Assembly (NCBI GenBank): GCA_027924585.1
Contig: BSBM01002060.1
Location: forward strand, 1 to 64,000
Origin: Larix kaempferi
Taxonomy: Eukaryota > Streptophyta > Pinopsida > Pinales > Pinaceae
Reading direction: 5' to 3'
Length of the DNA stretch: 64,000 bases
The position numbers and the translations under genes were made by a program. The notes under the pieces were generated by a model. It did no database searches. It saw nothing but the letters and a program-made list of their open reading frames with translations, and was not told the DNA's origin. Every line of letters begins with the position of its first letter. The first letter of the stretch is position 1. Shown one piece after another: positions 10,341 through 20,593 of this stretch.

Positions 10341-10650
10341 TATAATAATATTAAACAATCAATAAATTTATTTTCTCCAAAACTCGCAAATTGAATTTAA
10401 CATGAATATTAATATCATGGACACACAATCTCATTTCACATGCTATCATCTAAATGAAAATATTAAACAATAAATAAATTATTTTTCTCCAAAACTTGCA
10501 AATTCAATTTAACATGAATAATAATATCATGGACACTAAATCCCATTTCACGTGCTATCATCTAAATGAAAATATGAAAATCTATACACAAAACTCGATT
10601 TAAGCTAAATAATACTATCATGGATGCAAAGTACCATTTCAAGTGTTATC
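10341..10650. repeat. About 112-bp tandem repeat, 2.5-3 copies
   Basis: Blocks containing ATTAAACAATCAATAAATT, CTCCAAAACTCGCAAATT, AACATGAATATTAATATCAT and TTTCACATGCTATCATC recur about 112 bp apart, the third copy more diverged. Non-coding and AT-rich. Confidence 0.75.
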
Positions 10651-10899
10651 ATTGCCCACGATGATTTTTAATACTATCTCAAAAATTAATATCTATAGAT
10701 ATAGTATCTCAACAACTCATTCAAATATTAAACATATCCATCATGTCAATATCACATCAATATTTCTCGTAAGACACACACACACACACATGCTAATAAT
10801 TCATTTAATATCAACCAAATTAAGAATGAATATTGTACTAAACACACATACTAATATACTCAAGCAAAGTTTGTATGATAAAAACTAGGAGGCAGAGAA

Positions 10900-11490
10900 C
10901 ATAATCAAGAACATCAAGAAGTTAGAACATGTCGCAAAAGGAACTGGACTAAATCATTGTTTATTAACAAAATGTACATATTTACAGTACATAATTGATA
11001 ACCACCCAATAATGGTACACATAACTAAGTGTATGTTTACCAAGGATAAACCCATATCCTAAAGTAAACATACAGTGGTTTAGGAATTTAAGAAGATTAC
11101 AATATTTCGAACAAACTCCCCTTCAATGTCAAGTCCATACAAATGGATCATCTCAAAAACAAGGGCTAGTGCAAAAGTTGATAAGTCTTAAGCCTGTAAC
11201 TCATGCTTTGAAATCTCATGAGTGTTGATGAAGAGATGCCTGAAAAACCATCAAAACTAGATGTTGAAACATAGTCTAGAAAACTCATTCTATCTCAAAT
11301 GAGCTAGACAACCTATTGGTGTTCATTGAGGTGAACCCCAAACCTGATGATAAAAAACCCATGATGAGAATTGAGTTGGATTCAAAGTTTAAAACATATC
11401 ACAACCTGAAAATGCCTAAAAAATATGAATAAACTAAGTAAATATGCAAAATAATCATTTGTCTTATGCAAGATCCAAAGATCATCCTTG
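10900..11490 (-). mobile_element. Possible Copia 3'-end remnant
   Basis: On the minus strand a GACATTGAAGGGGAG stretch (11114-11128), which looks like a Copia polypurine tract, is followed by TGTTCGAAATATTG (right edge 11113), which looks like an LTR start. Upstream on that strand, 11490-11130 has no long ORF. The left LTR limit is not identifiable and no partner LTR is present. The large Gypsy element inserted next to it at 11491. Judged from junction style only. Confidence 0.35.
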
Positions 11491-11495
11491 TAAGT
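11491..11495. repeat. Target-site duplication TAAGT, left
   Basis: TAAGT directly before the 5' LTR matches TAAGT at 32984-32988 directly after the 3' LTR, proving that 11496-32983 is one insertion. Confidence 0.88.
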
Positions 11496-13137
11496 TGTTG
11501 GGCCCAAGTTGAGACAAAGTTTTGGAAACACCTTTTTGAGATAAGAAGGGAAAGCTGAGCTAAGCGCAGCTCAGGAATACAATTTTCTCTAAGTATGGAG
11601 GACGCTGCGAAGATGTGCGCAGCACTCAAGTTTTGATCGGGCTGCGAAGCTTTGCACAGCATCTGGATTTTGGGAAGCACCACGAAGACCAGTGCTGCGA
11701 GGAGGTAGTGTTGTGAAGCAATCGGGACATGTGGAACTAGCAAAGCAGAGTGCTGGACATGAATCAGGGGCAGATATCGGATGGACCGGTAATGGTCTAT
11801 TTTTGGGAAGATGCTCCAGAAGTTTGAAGCGGTGGGCATGAGCAAATCAGGAAGGCGGCCAATGCAAGAGATTGTTTAAGAAAGCGACGTCTTGGCACGC
11901 TTGGTGGGCGAAACTGTTAGAGCTGAACGGTTTGAAGTAGGCAACCTGTTGGCATGTGTGTGACAGGAAGGCTGATAGCGACGGATTGAAGACGTGGAAA
12001 ACCACCATGATGTAGCAGACGCTACCAGATGCCACCAAGCTGGTTTAGGGAAACCAACATAGTTTGTAAACCCTAAGGGTTTTGGGTTTAGGTCTTCGAT
12101 GTTGTAAAGACATGACCTGCAGGCATGATCTATTTAAGAAGACAATTTTGTATGGGATGTGGTTGTTCTAAGTGGTGATTTTGGTTACAGTGAGTCGAGT
12201 GTTAACCTTTTTGTATTGTAAAAGCTCTCTGAGCTAAGAATAGTGAAAAGGATCTGCAACTGTGTGTGTAGAGGCTTAGTTTTGAGAGGAAGGATAATCT
12301 ATAACTGAGTGCGCAGACTAAGAATGGTTGTCCCCATCCCTTTCTAAAGAAATACATAACCAACCGTTCTTGTGGATGTAGCTTCCCACCCGGGGAAGTG
12401 AACCACGTTAAACATCTTGTTGTGCGATTGTGTTTATGAATGAATACTTATTTGTATTTTCTATCAATGAATGTCTAAATGTTTTCTTGCATACTGTTAT
12501 GAGGGAGCTTTTATATGCATTTTCCGTTAAGAGAAGTATGGAAATGATATGTTAAGCTTCACATGGATGGTTGAATGGTGAAGATTTATTCTTGTGTATG
12601 AAGACAGTAAATCAATCAATTCGTTTAATACTTTCTTACGCACAGCAAAGGAATGTATACTTATGGATTAGATCAATTGGCTATGTTTGAATCTTGATGT
12701 CTTGAGTTAATAAATGAATGTTAGAAGACTGGATAGTTAAGCGTCTGAATGAATGGATGAGCGATATTCATTTTAGTACCTTAAGTATTTCTAAGATAAG
12801 CAAAGTATAGAATAGGGTCAGAGTGTTCACAGCTTCAGTGGAAGCCCTGTGGTAGAAGAACATAGTAGTGCAGACCGCAGCATTACCCATTGTTGTGCAG
12901 TCTCACCTCACAACAATTACCCTTTGTGGTGTTGTGCAGCACATCCGCCCAAGAAGCTCATCACTTACTGTGGAAACCTGATTCCGCAGTACCCCATAGA
13001 TACACCTTGGGTGAGACCTCAGCCTACTTGCAAGTTGTTGCCGAAAGGGCCGATGCGAAGGGGTTTTGTTGGTCAAAGGGGGAACCGCAAAAAAACCTGG
13101 GTCTTATAGAAAACCTCTGGGTCAGTTATAGCCAAAA
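11496..13137 (+). repeat. 5' LTR of the large Gypsy element
   Basis: This 1642-bp LTR begins TGTTGGGCCCAAGTTGAG and ends ...GTTATAGCCAAAA (the 3' copy ends GCCAACA, so C has mutated to A here). It matches 23315-24121 plus 32165-32983. GCGCAG-type words are frequent, and several differ between the two LTRs by C/T or G/A changes. Short frames inside it recur in both LTRs but are not protein-like. Confidence 0.92.
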
Positions 13138-13139
13138 AA

Positions 13140-13156
13140 TGGTTCTTTTGTCGCGC
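13140..13156 (+). promoter_or_regulatory. Candidate primer-binding site
   Basis: TGGTTCTTTTGTCGCGC starts 2 bp after the LTR and begins with the TGG expected opposite a tRNA CCA end. I cannot assign the tRNA with confidence. It is not the tRNA-Asp or initiator-Met site used by other elements in the window. Confidence 0.5.
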
Positions 13157-13171
13157 TAGAATCCATGGTGA

Positions 13172-15404
13172 GTTGCAATCGTGATGTGTGACGAAGAATA
13201 CCAGTTCCTGGAAGGCTCTGATAACTGGCATCCTAAAAAGACAGAAATCCAAGCTTGGTGGGACAAGACTATAAGGGACTTTAAAAGACAAGAGAATAGA
13301 CACCCGCGTCTAAGTGACACATAGTGGTCAGATAGATATCTGTTCAATGACATTCACGAGATTTTTTGGGCATCATTCCCCAACGAGCTGCATTCGTGGA
13401 TCTCGCGGCTCACGGAGAAGAAAACTTGTTTTCAAGGAGGAGTTCCTACAGAGTGGACTCCTGAGCTCATGGCGCAGCTCAAAGCAATAGATAGCCCATT
13501 AGCATGCGCAGTTGATTTTTGGGTCGATCATATGCTAGAAGGCTTCATAACAGAATTTGCTATAGACACACTCAAATCCTACAGCCAAAAAGAAGCAGAC
13601 TTCTTCGGAGGGTTTCAAGGTAAGTTCCTGAAGAATCTCAGTATATACATTAAGATGTTGTTAGCTGAGAAAGGTGTTTTAAGAATGCAATAATATTCTT
13701 AAAGTTGGTCATGGTAAACAATATATTTAGTGATTCGGATGAAGAAACACATAATCTCAGAAGTGGTAAGAGATATAAGTTTAATAAGAAACTTGGAGGC
13801 CCTGGGATCCATATTAATACTGAGATCCCGTGTAACATTGATAATGAGCCGCACCACCATTCACCCCTGAGAACCTACTGGCTGTAGAGACCATACCGCC
13901 TTTTTCTAAAAACCCACCTAAGACTCAACCCTCTCCAAAGAATACTCAACCCGCCCCACAGAAGACTCAGTCCATCCCGTCTCTCCCGATAGTCCCATTT
14001 GTATTCAAGGCGTAGAGCCCTTTACAGCAGCCACGCACTAATTCGGGCACCCCACCACTTAGTAGCACAATGGAAAATATAAATATGAAGCTACCGATAT
14101 TCAGAGGAACTGGCTTAGAAGACCCTGATCAGCATTGGTTTCTTTGTGAAGCCATATGGAGTGTAAGACAAATCCAGGATGAAGCAGTGAAGAGAGCACA
14201 GCTCATCACTACTTTTAGGGACAGAGCATTACATTGGTTCATGAAATACTCTACCATACAGCCAAGAACCCTTGCAAAAATTAAAGCTGCACTCATAGCA
14301 GAATTTAAGAAACCTAAATCTGAATCTCAGTGTATAACCGAGTTGAAATAAATCAAGCAGAAACCGACTGAAACAGTTTGGGAGTTTGATCAGAAGTTCA
14401 AGACCCTATTAGACCAAGTGAGATTTGTTATAGCTCTGGAATAGCACAAGGAATGGTTCATTGCTGCACTATTGCCCCATATTCGGTTACCATTGATTCA
14501 GCAGAAGGTTGAGTCCTAATTAGAGGCCTTGGAGATCACAATGAAGCTTGAGGCTTCACCAATTGGTGAGACTAGTTCTAGGATGTCTCAGATCCAGAAC
14601 CAACTGACCACCCTGACACTAGAGTTGCAAACCATGAAGAATGGCAAAGAACAAAGGTACGAACCTAGATATGAGGTATGGTGTACAACATGCAAAGGAG
14701 AAGACCATGACAGAGAGCATTACCCATTATTCCATGATTATCTTAACAGTGGTGCACCAAACCCATTGAATCAGAATTAGGCCCCATGGTGTGAGAGCTA
14801 TAGAACCATAGGACACAGACCTGAAGACTCTTATCTTATACAGAAATATGTGAAAACAGCTAAAAAATTATACTGCAATTTTTGTAAGTTAGTTGGACAT
14901 GATGAATCCAACTGCCATGCATATGAATTAATGAATGAAAGAAAATGGGACATGGACTCAATGAGAGGCGCTGGCTTGTACCGCGTACAAGAAGATACCC
15001 AGCCTAAACAAGATAATGCACAATATGACCAAGGAGGATATAGAGGTCGTGGTGGCGGATACCGCGGCAGAGGAAGAAATGCTGGCCTGGCACAAGGAAG
15101 AGGCCGCGGCTAGGTCATTTGTTATAATTGTGGCCAACCAGGTCACGCATCCAGAGATTGTGTTAACCCCTGCACTACGTGTAATTATTGTAAATCATTT
15201 GAACATGTTATTGAATATTGTCTAGTGCTAGAAGTGGAAATGCAGAAAAGAAGATGCACAAATGTGCCAAACACGAATGTCCAATGGATCGCAATAGAAA
15301 AAATACAAGCAGACCTGAGCATCAATGTGGTCACGCGCAGTGGCGCTCAGACAAGCCGTGATAGGGGAGCAGAAGCTTCCACATCAGGGGAGGCTCACAC
15401 AAAG
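13172..15404 (+). pseudogene. Gypsy gag (matrix-like, capsid, zinc knuckles), broken
   Basis: Encodes the structural protein that packages element RNA. The frame is open from about 13172 (CDEEYQFLEGSDNWHPKK), with a stop at 13321, to 13693, then continues after a frame change through a Pro-rich linker (13890-14040). The capsid module is at 14070-14500 (FRGTGLEDPDQHW ... ALHWF). A Cys-rich part follows: CNFCKLVGHDESNCHAYEL (about 14875), an Arg/Gly-rich RGGGYRGRGRN stretch, then CYNCGQPGHASRDC at about 15122, a clean CCHC zinc knuckle, and a second partial knuckle CNYCKSFEHVIEYC. In-frame stops near 14349, 14443, 14517, 14778 and 15112 sit where Gln is plausible. The track of short frames here is one gene in pieces. 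Confidence 0.85.
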
Positions 15405-16140
15405 TAGTCTCCTCTCGAGACAGTATGGATAAGAAAATCTCTGGGGAAAATACCTACTATCGATCTACAAAAGAACAAGGAAGTCTTTATCGACGCATGC
15501 GATAGCTTCAGAGAGCCAGCAACAGAAACATAGAGGATCCCATTGTGTAGTCAAGCACCGCATGTTGAAGACATGCCAGCGGCCTATGACAAAACAATCA
15601 CCACGATGGATGTCAGCACCTCCATTGTGCAGTTCTTGCGAAGCTGCATGAAGTTACTGAAAAGTGAAAATGCCATTGTAGAGCTGCAAAAGCTCATCAA
15701 CCAGAATGAGCCACAGACCGAAATAGAGGCCTGGTTCATCACATAAGGAAGCATAAAAGAACGGGCCGAGAAATGAGACTTACCGCGCAGATCGAATATT
15801 TTGAAATGGATGAAGTCATCCTTGATCTGGGTTCTGAAGTAAATGTCTTAACTAAGCAGACATGGAGGCAGATGGGTCGACCAAAGTTGTCATGGTCACC
15901 TATCCAGCTAAGAATGGCTAACCAAGATAAATTCATACCTTTTGGCCGCTTAGCTAACGTGATAGTCGACATCGATGGAGTCCAAAGTCAGACAGACTTT
16001 GAAGTTATCGAGATTGTGGATGATAGTCATCCTTTTCCTGCACTGCTAGGAATTGACTGGGCTATGGATAACTTGGCTATCATAGACCTGGAATCAAAGA
16101 AGATGATATTTGAAGGAAATCATCTTAGGTTCATCGCACT
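15405..16140 (+). pseudogene. Gypsy aspartic protease, broken
   Basis: Cleaves the Gag-Pol precursor in active elements. The readable part (15773-16140) has VILDLGSEVNVL, the retropepsin active-site region, with Asp-Leu-Gly instead of the usual Asp-Ser/Thr-Gly. FPALLGIDW lies about 80 residues later, matching the conserved Ile/Leu-Leu-Gly block before the C-terminal strand. The linker from gag (15405-15770) has stops at 15405, 15531 and 15744, and a frame change just before the protease. The Leu in the active site may be decay or lineage variation. Confidence 0.75.
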
Positions 16141-16399
16141 GTTGGATCCTGCCGATGGTGACAAATATAGTGAGCCAATTCAGGAGGAATCCAAGGCTCA
16201 AGACTTGGACAGACTATACCAGCTCACAGCGAACCAGGAAGATTATATCAATCCTACTGCAGATGGCACACTCAGTTGGAGATGTGACAGCTCCTGCATT
16301 TCTGAGTCGGAGGCAGGGCTAGAAAATTGGCAAAGCCAAATGCATGAAGTATCAACAAGAAGGTGCGTGCATGTTACGAAATCACTACACTAGATCGGG

Positions 16400-16960
16400 A
16401 AGGAGGTAAGTCCTATTCCCACATATGATGGTTCTGCTAATGTTTATACTTTCATCCAAGAATACACTGCAGTTATTGCAGATGCGCATAGACTATTAGC
16501 ATTAGATATAGCACTAAGTGACACACCCACCAGATGGTGGAATGCGCACAAGTAGACATTGACCACTTGGGATCAATGCAGAATCAAGATGCAAATTTGG
16601 TTTGCTGAAAAGGTTACCTTACCTTTTGAGAAGTTTAATGGACAGACAGACCCCAGTCAACACATTGAAGTCTGTTCACAGGCATGGGCAGAAAGGACAC
16701 ACACAGAATGGGTGCATCTCTTTGTACATACACTGGATGATGACATTCCAAAGAAATGGTACCTAGACCTGGAGTTGCGCAGAAAGATGAAAAATTGGGA
16801 AATGTTGACTGCCAACTTCCAGAAAGACTTCAGCTTTGAGGACGAGGATCCACTGATCCATGAGGCATTGCAAATAATTAAGGAACACATATTCAGGGAC
16901 GACTGTCCTCACAGAAATATGACATTGAAAGAATTTTTCGGGCCAGATCATGTTCCTGCG
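16400..16960 (+). pseudogene. Two tandem Gag-capsid-like modules between protease and RT
   Basis: Two adjacent stretches have the pattern of a retrotransposon capsid domain. The first reads PIPTYDGSANVYTFIQEY ... PTRWWNAHK-stop-TLTTW ... MQIWF; the second reads PFEKFNGQTDPSQHIEVC ... IPKKWYLDLELRRKMKNW ... FQKDFSF. Each has the F/Y-x-G start, a central W pair and an end with W...F, as in the canonical capsid at 14070-14500. Gag normally lies only upstream of protease, so their place inside pol is unusual. The in-frame TAG at 16555 is at a probable decayed codon. Assignment rests on pattern recognition, not a profile search. Confidence 0.6.
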
Positions 16961-18496
16961 CACCTACACTCAGAATGGAAGGAACATGAAGAACACCTTA
17001 TTGAGTGTTACAATGTAGCTGAAGACACTGAGGATGCAAATGAAGAAGATGATGACGATCCACGCAATATAAACATAGCAGAGTCGGAGGGTGCACATGA
17101 CATAGAAGGACCTCCATTGGAAATCCCATACATGAGCGGACCAATAAAAACACAGAAGGTCAACATTGGCACAAAAGAAGAACCAAAGTTTGCAGCAATT
17201 GGAGACTACTGGGACGATCAGACTATTTCAGAGATCGTAGACACCCTGCGTGAGTATCAGGAGCTATTTCCAACAAAATTCATAGAAAGGAAAGGAATTT
17301 TGGGAGACCTAGGAGTTATGAAAATACCTTTGAAGCCAGGTGTAAAACCTGTGAAGCAAAGACCATACAGACTAAACCCGCACTACAAAGAAAGAGTACG
17401 CACAGAGCTGGATAAAAAGCTTGAAGCAGGAATCATCGAACCTGTTGAGGAATCAGAAAGGATTAGTCCCATGGTCATTCAAGATAAGAAAGCAAAGGGA
17501 AAGATCAGGATTTATGTTGATCTGAGAAAATTGAATGATGCTTCCATGCACGACCCATTCCCTACCCCTTTCGCAGATGAAGTGCTTGACAATGTTGGAG
17601 GGAATGAGGCCTACTCATTTAGTGATGGGTTTTTCGGGTATCACCAGATCAAGATTGATCCCGCAGATAGACATAAGATGATGTTTGCTACAGAATGGGG
17701 GTCATTCCAATACACAGTAATTCCTTTTGGCTTGAAGAACGCACCAGCCATATTCTCCAGAGTTGTCGTCGCGGCGTTTAAAGAATTCATGCATAAGTTT
17801 CTGGAAGCATATTTTGATGACTGGACTGTCTTTGGTTTATTGAAAAACCATTGTGCGAACTTTAGGATGATGCTTGAGAAGTGTCGACAGCATCAGATCT
17901 CTCTGAATTTGAAGAAATGCATTTTTTGTATTCCTTATGGAACTCTACTTGGGCATATTGTTTGTAAGCAAGGATTGATGGTGGATCATGCGAAGATCGC
18001 AATAATTGTAAACTTGCCAACACCAACTTTAGTTAAAATGTTGCGCTCTACCTTGGGCCATATAGGCTATTACAGGAAGTTCATTAAAGGTTATGTGGAG
18101 ATAACCGCAGCAATGGAAAAGCTGCTAAAGAAAGACGCAACATTCATCTGGAATGCGGAATGCGAACAAGGGTTTGATACATTAAAAGAGAAGATGGTGA
18201 CTGTGCCAATCCTAGTCTTTCCAGATTGGTCGAAACCATTTCATGTCCATGTTGACGCATCATGCATTGCATTGGGAATTGTATTAGCTCAACCATGGGA
18301 AGGAGGTATTGACCACCCCATTGAATTTTCGAGCAGGAAGCTCTCTACAGCAGAGAAGAACTATACCATTACTGAGAGGGTAGGCCTTGCCATGGTATAT
18401 TCCCTACAGAAATTCAGGCATTACTTGCTTGGTGTGCACTTCCTAATGTTCACTGACCATTCTGCATTGAAGTACCTGGTCAACAAGCCAGTGTGA
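16960..18496 (+). pseudogene. Gypsy reverse transcriptase and RNase H (long open frame)
   Basis: Copies element RNA into DNA and removes the RNA strand. This is the best preserved frame in the window (open from 16559). After an acidic linker (EEDDDDPRN, about 17040) it shows LKPGVKPVKQRPYRLNP, KGKIRIYVDLRKLNDASMHD, YSFSDGFFGYHQIKIDP, PFGLKNAPAIFSRVV and the catalytic AYFDDWTVFG (near 17810), so the YxDD pair is intact. RNase H follows with HVHVDASCIALGIVLAQ (Asp), STAEKNYTITERVGLAMVY (Glu) and FTDHSALKYLVNKP (Asp). It stops at a TGA (18494) in NKPV-stop-GG, where Arg CGA is likely ancestral. Confidence 0.93.
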
Positions 18497-19942
18497 GGGG
18501 GGCATATATGCAGATGGTTGTTACTGTTCCAAGAGTATGATTTTGAGATTGTTGTTAAGCCAGGTAGACTAAACTCGGGACCTGATCATCTGTCAAGGAT
18601 TGAGTCAGGACAAGAGCCGATGAATATTGAAGACAGTTTGCCTAATGCGCAGTTATTTAGTATACAGGTTGCTAATGACTACTATAAGGATATCATTAAT
18701 TTTTTAACAACAGGGCTAGCACCGAAGGAATTTTCTGTCCAGTAGAAGAAGCCGCTAGTGGTGCACGCTGCGGACTTCACTATAATTGCAGGCTAGATAT
18801 ACAAACTTGCGCCGGATGAAGTCCTACGCATGTGTGTACTGGATCATGAGAAACCATTGATTCTAGCCGACGCGCATTCAGGGGTCACAGGAGGTCACTA
18901 TGCGGGAAGAGCCACTGCGCAGAAGATATTGCGTGCAGGGCTATGGTGGCCTACACTCCACAGAGATTCCAAAGAATACTGCTGGAATTGTGATGTCTGT
19001 CAAAGGACAAGGAGACCTTCATGAAGAGATTAAATGCCATTAAATCCACAGTTAACCTTGCAGGCATTTGAGAAGTGGGAAATTGATTTTGTGGGTCCTA
19101 TAAACCCACCAGGAAAGAGAACTGGTGCAAGGTATATTATCACTGCTACTGATTACCTCACCAGATGGGCAGAAGCAAAACCGGTCAAGGACTGCAACGC
19201 AGTTCATCTTTGAAGAAATATAATCAAGATTTGGCTGTCCAAAGATTTTGATGAGTGACCAAGGTACTCATTTTTTGAACAAAACTATTGAGGCACTTAC
19301 AGAGGAATTCCAGATTCATCATCGGCGTAGTACTCCTTATCATCCACAGGTGAATGACACTGTAGAGGCCTTCAATAAAATTCTGGAGAACACACTGACT
19401 AAGTTTTGCAATGTGAATAGAGATGATTGGGATCTGCGCGTCTCTTCTGTATTATGGGCATACAGGACAACCTGCAAGAAATTGACAGGACACACACCTT
19501 TTCAATTAGCTTATGGGCAGGAAGCCATAATTCCAATGGAGTACATTGTCCCTAGTTTGAGGATTGTTGTGTTCACAGGGATGGCATACCGCGCAGCATT
19601 GGAAGAAAGGTTGCTACACCTTGTTGGATTGGAGGAAGATCATTTCATTACCAGCTTTCACCAGCAAGCTCAAAAAGACCGAGAGAAATCTTGGCATGAT
19701 CACCATATAAGAAATAAGAGCTTTCAGGTACGTGACCTAGTCCTCCTATATGACAGCAAATTCATGAAATTCCCTGGTAAATTTAAGATGCATTGGCTTG
19801 GTCCATATACTGTAATACATGTTACTAACACTGGTGCAGTCCAGTTAGCCAATTTAGCTGGTGATACTCTACCCACTTTGATAAATGGAAGTAGGCTGAA
19901 GCTGTATCATGTCATCCCTGCTTCACAAAATCCTGAATGATA
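18497..19942 (+). pseudogene. Gypsy RNase H tail and integrase, broken
   Basis: Inserts the DNA copy into the genome. The frame continues with WLLLFQEYDFEIVVKPGR. Then comes the zinc-binding H2C2 region, HSGVTGGHYAGRATAQKI ... YCWNCDVCQ (18875-19010), with ligands kept. The core follows with WEIDFVGP (Asp, about 19084), MSDQGTHF (Asp, about 19250) and [12 protein letters not shown] (Glu, about 19360), so the DDE triad is readable. The C-terminus has the GPY module (LGPYTVIHV, about 19798). There is no chromodomain. Damage: stops at 18743, 18794, 19021 and 19030, and a frameshift at about 19205-19235. Confidence 0.9.
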
Positions 19943-20593
19943 AGAAGAGAAAGAGATTTCCAAGTGTCAGGTATAGTTGAAAGTGGACACTGGAAATGTC
20001 AAAGAGTCTGTACATGAATGTTAATAGAGCAATGTGTGTACCGCGCAGCACTGCTGAAGCTGCGTGAAAGGAAAAAAAAAAAAAGAGAAAAAAGGAAATC
20101 CACGCAGTTGAAATTTTTTTGGCACTGCGAAGTAACTGCACAGGATCTCAGATGGCTTGCCGCATAGCTCGGCGTAGCACTCAGAAAAATAGCCATTACA
20201 CTGTCGTTGGAAAAATATAGCTGTTATGTGACCGTTTCCACAAACCGCTCGGACATTTAAAGGAAACATAGCCGTTCTAGACACGCTGACGATGGAAAAG
20301 ACGGAAGGATCTACTCAAATTCACCAACAGACAACTCATTAACTTCTCATCTAGCCATTGGGAGGCACGGGGAGGACCCAGCTGCGCCTATAAATAACAC
20401 CATTATAGGACTCGCGGGCGTTACCTAGCACTTAGAATTTTCTTGCAATCACTCCCTGAGCTAGTATTCTTCTGTAATCTGATTATCACAGCCATTAGCT
20501 AACCAGTGAATGTCCGAACCCTCCTATAGAGAAGAAGAACTGACTATTGAAGAAACACTTAGAGTCTTTTAGCACGGAGGAATTACATAGTTA
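19943..20593 (+). promoter_or_regulatory. Spacer after integrase with possible internal promoter
   Basis: About 650 bp without a frame separates integrase and the extra ORF. It includes an A-rich run at 20070-20095 and TATAAATA at 20389-20396 in a GC-rich setting, about 200 bp before the ORF's first ATG. This could drive a separate transcript for the extra ORF, but no transcription evidence can be seen from sequence. Confidence 0.4.

Noticed and set aside
11399-12038. Minus-strand ORFs also found near 23161-23841
   Set aside because: They lie in both LTRs of the same Gypsy element; the repetition is due to the LTRs, and the sequence is not protein-like.
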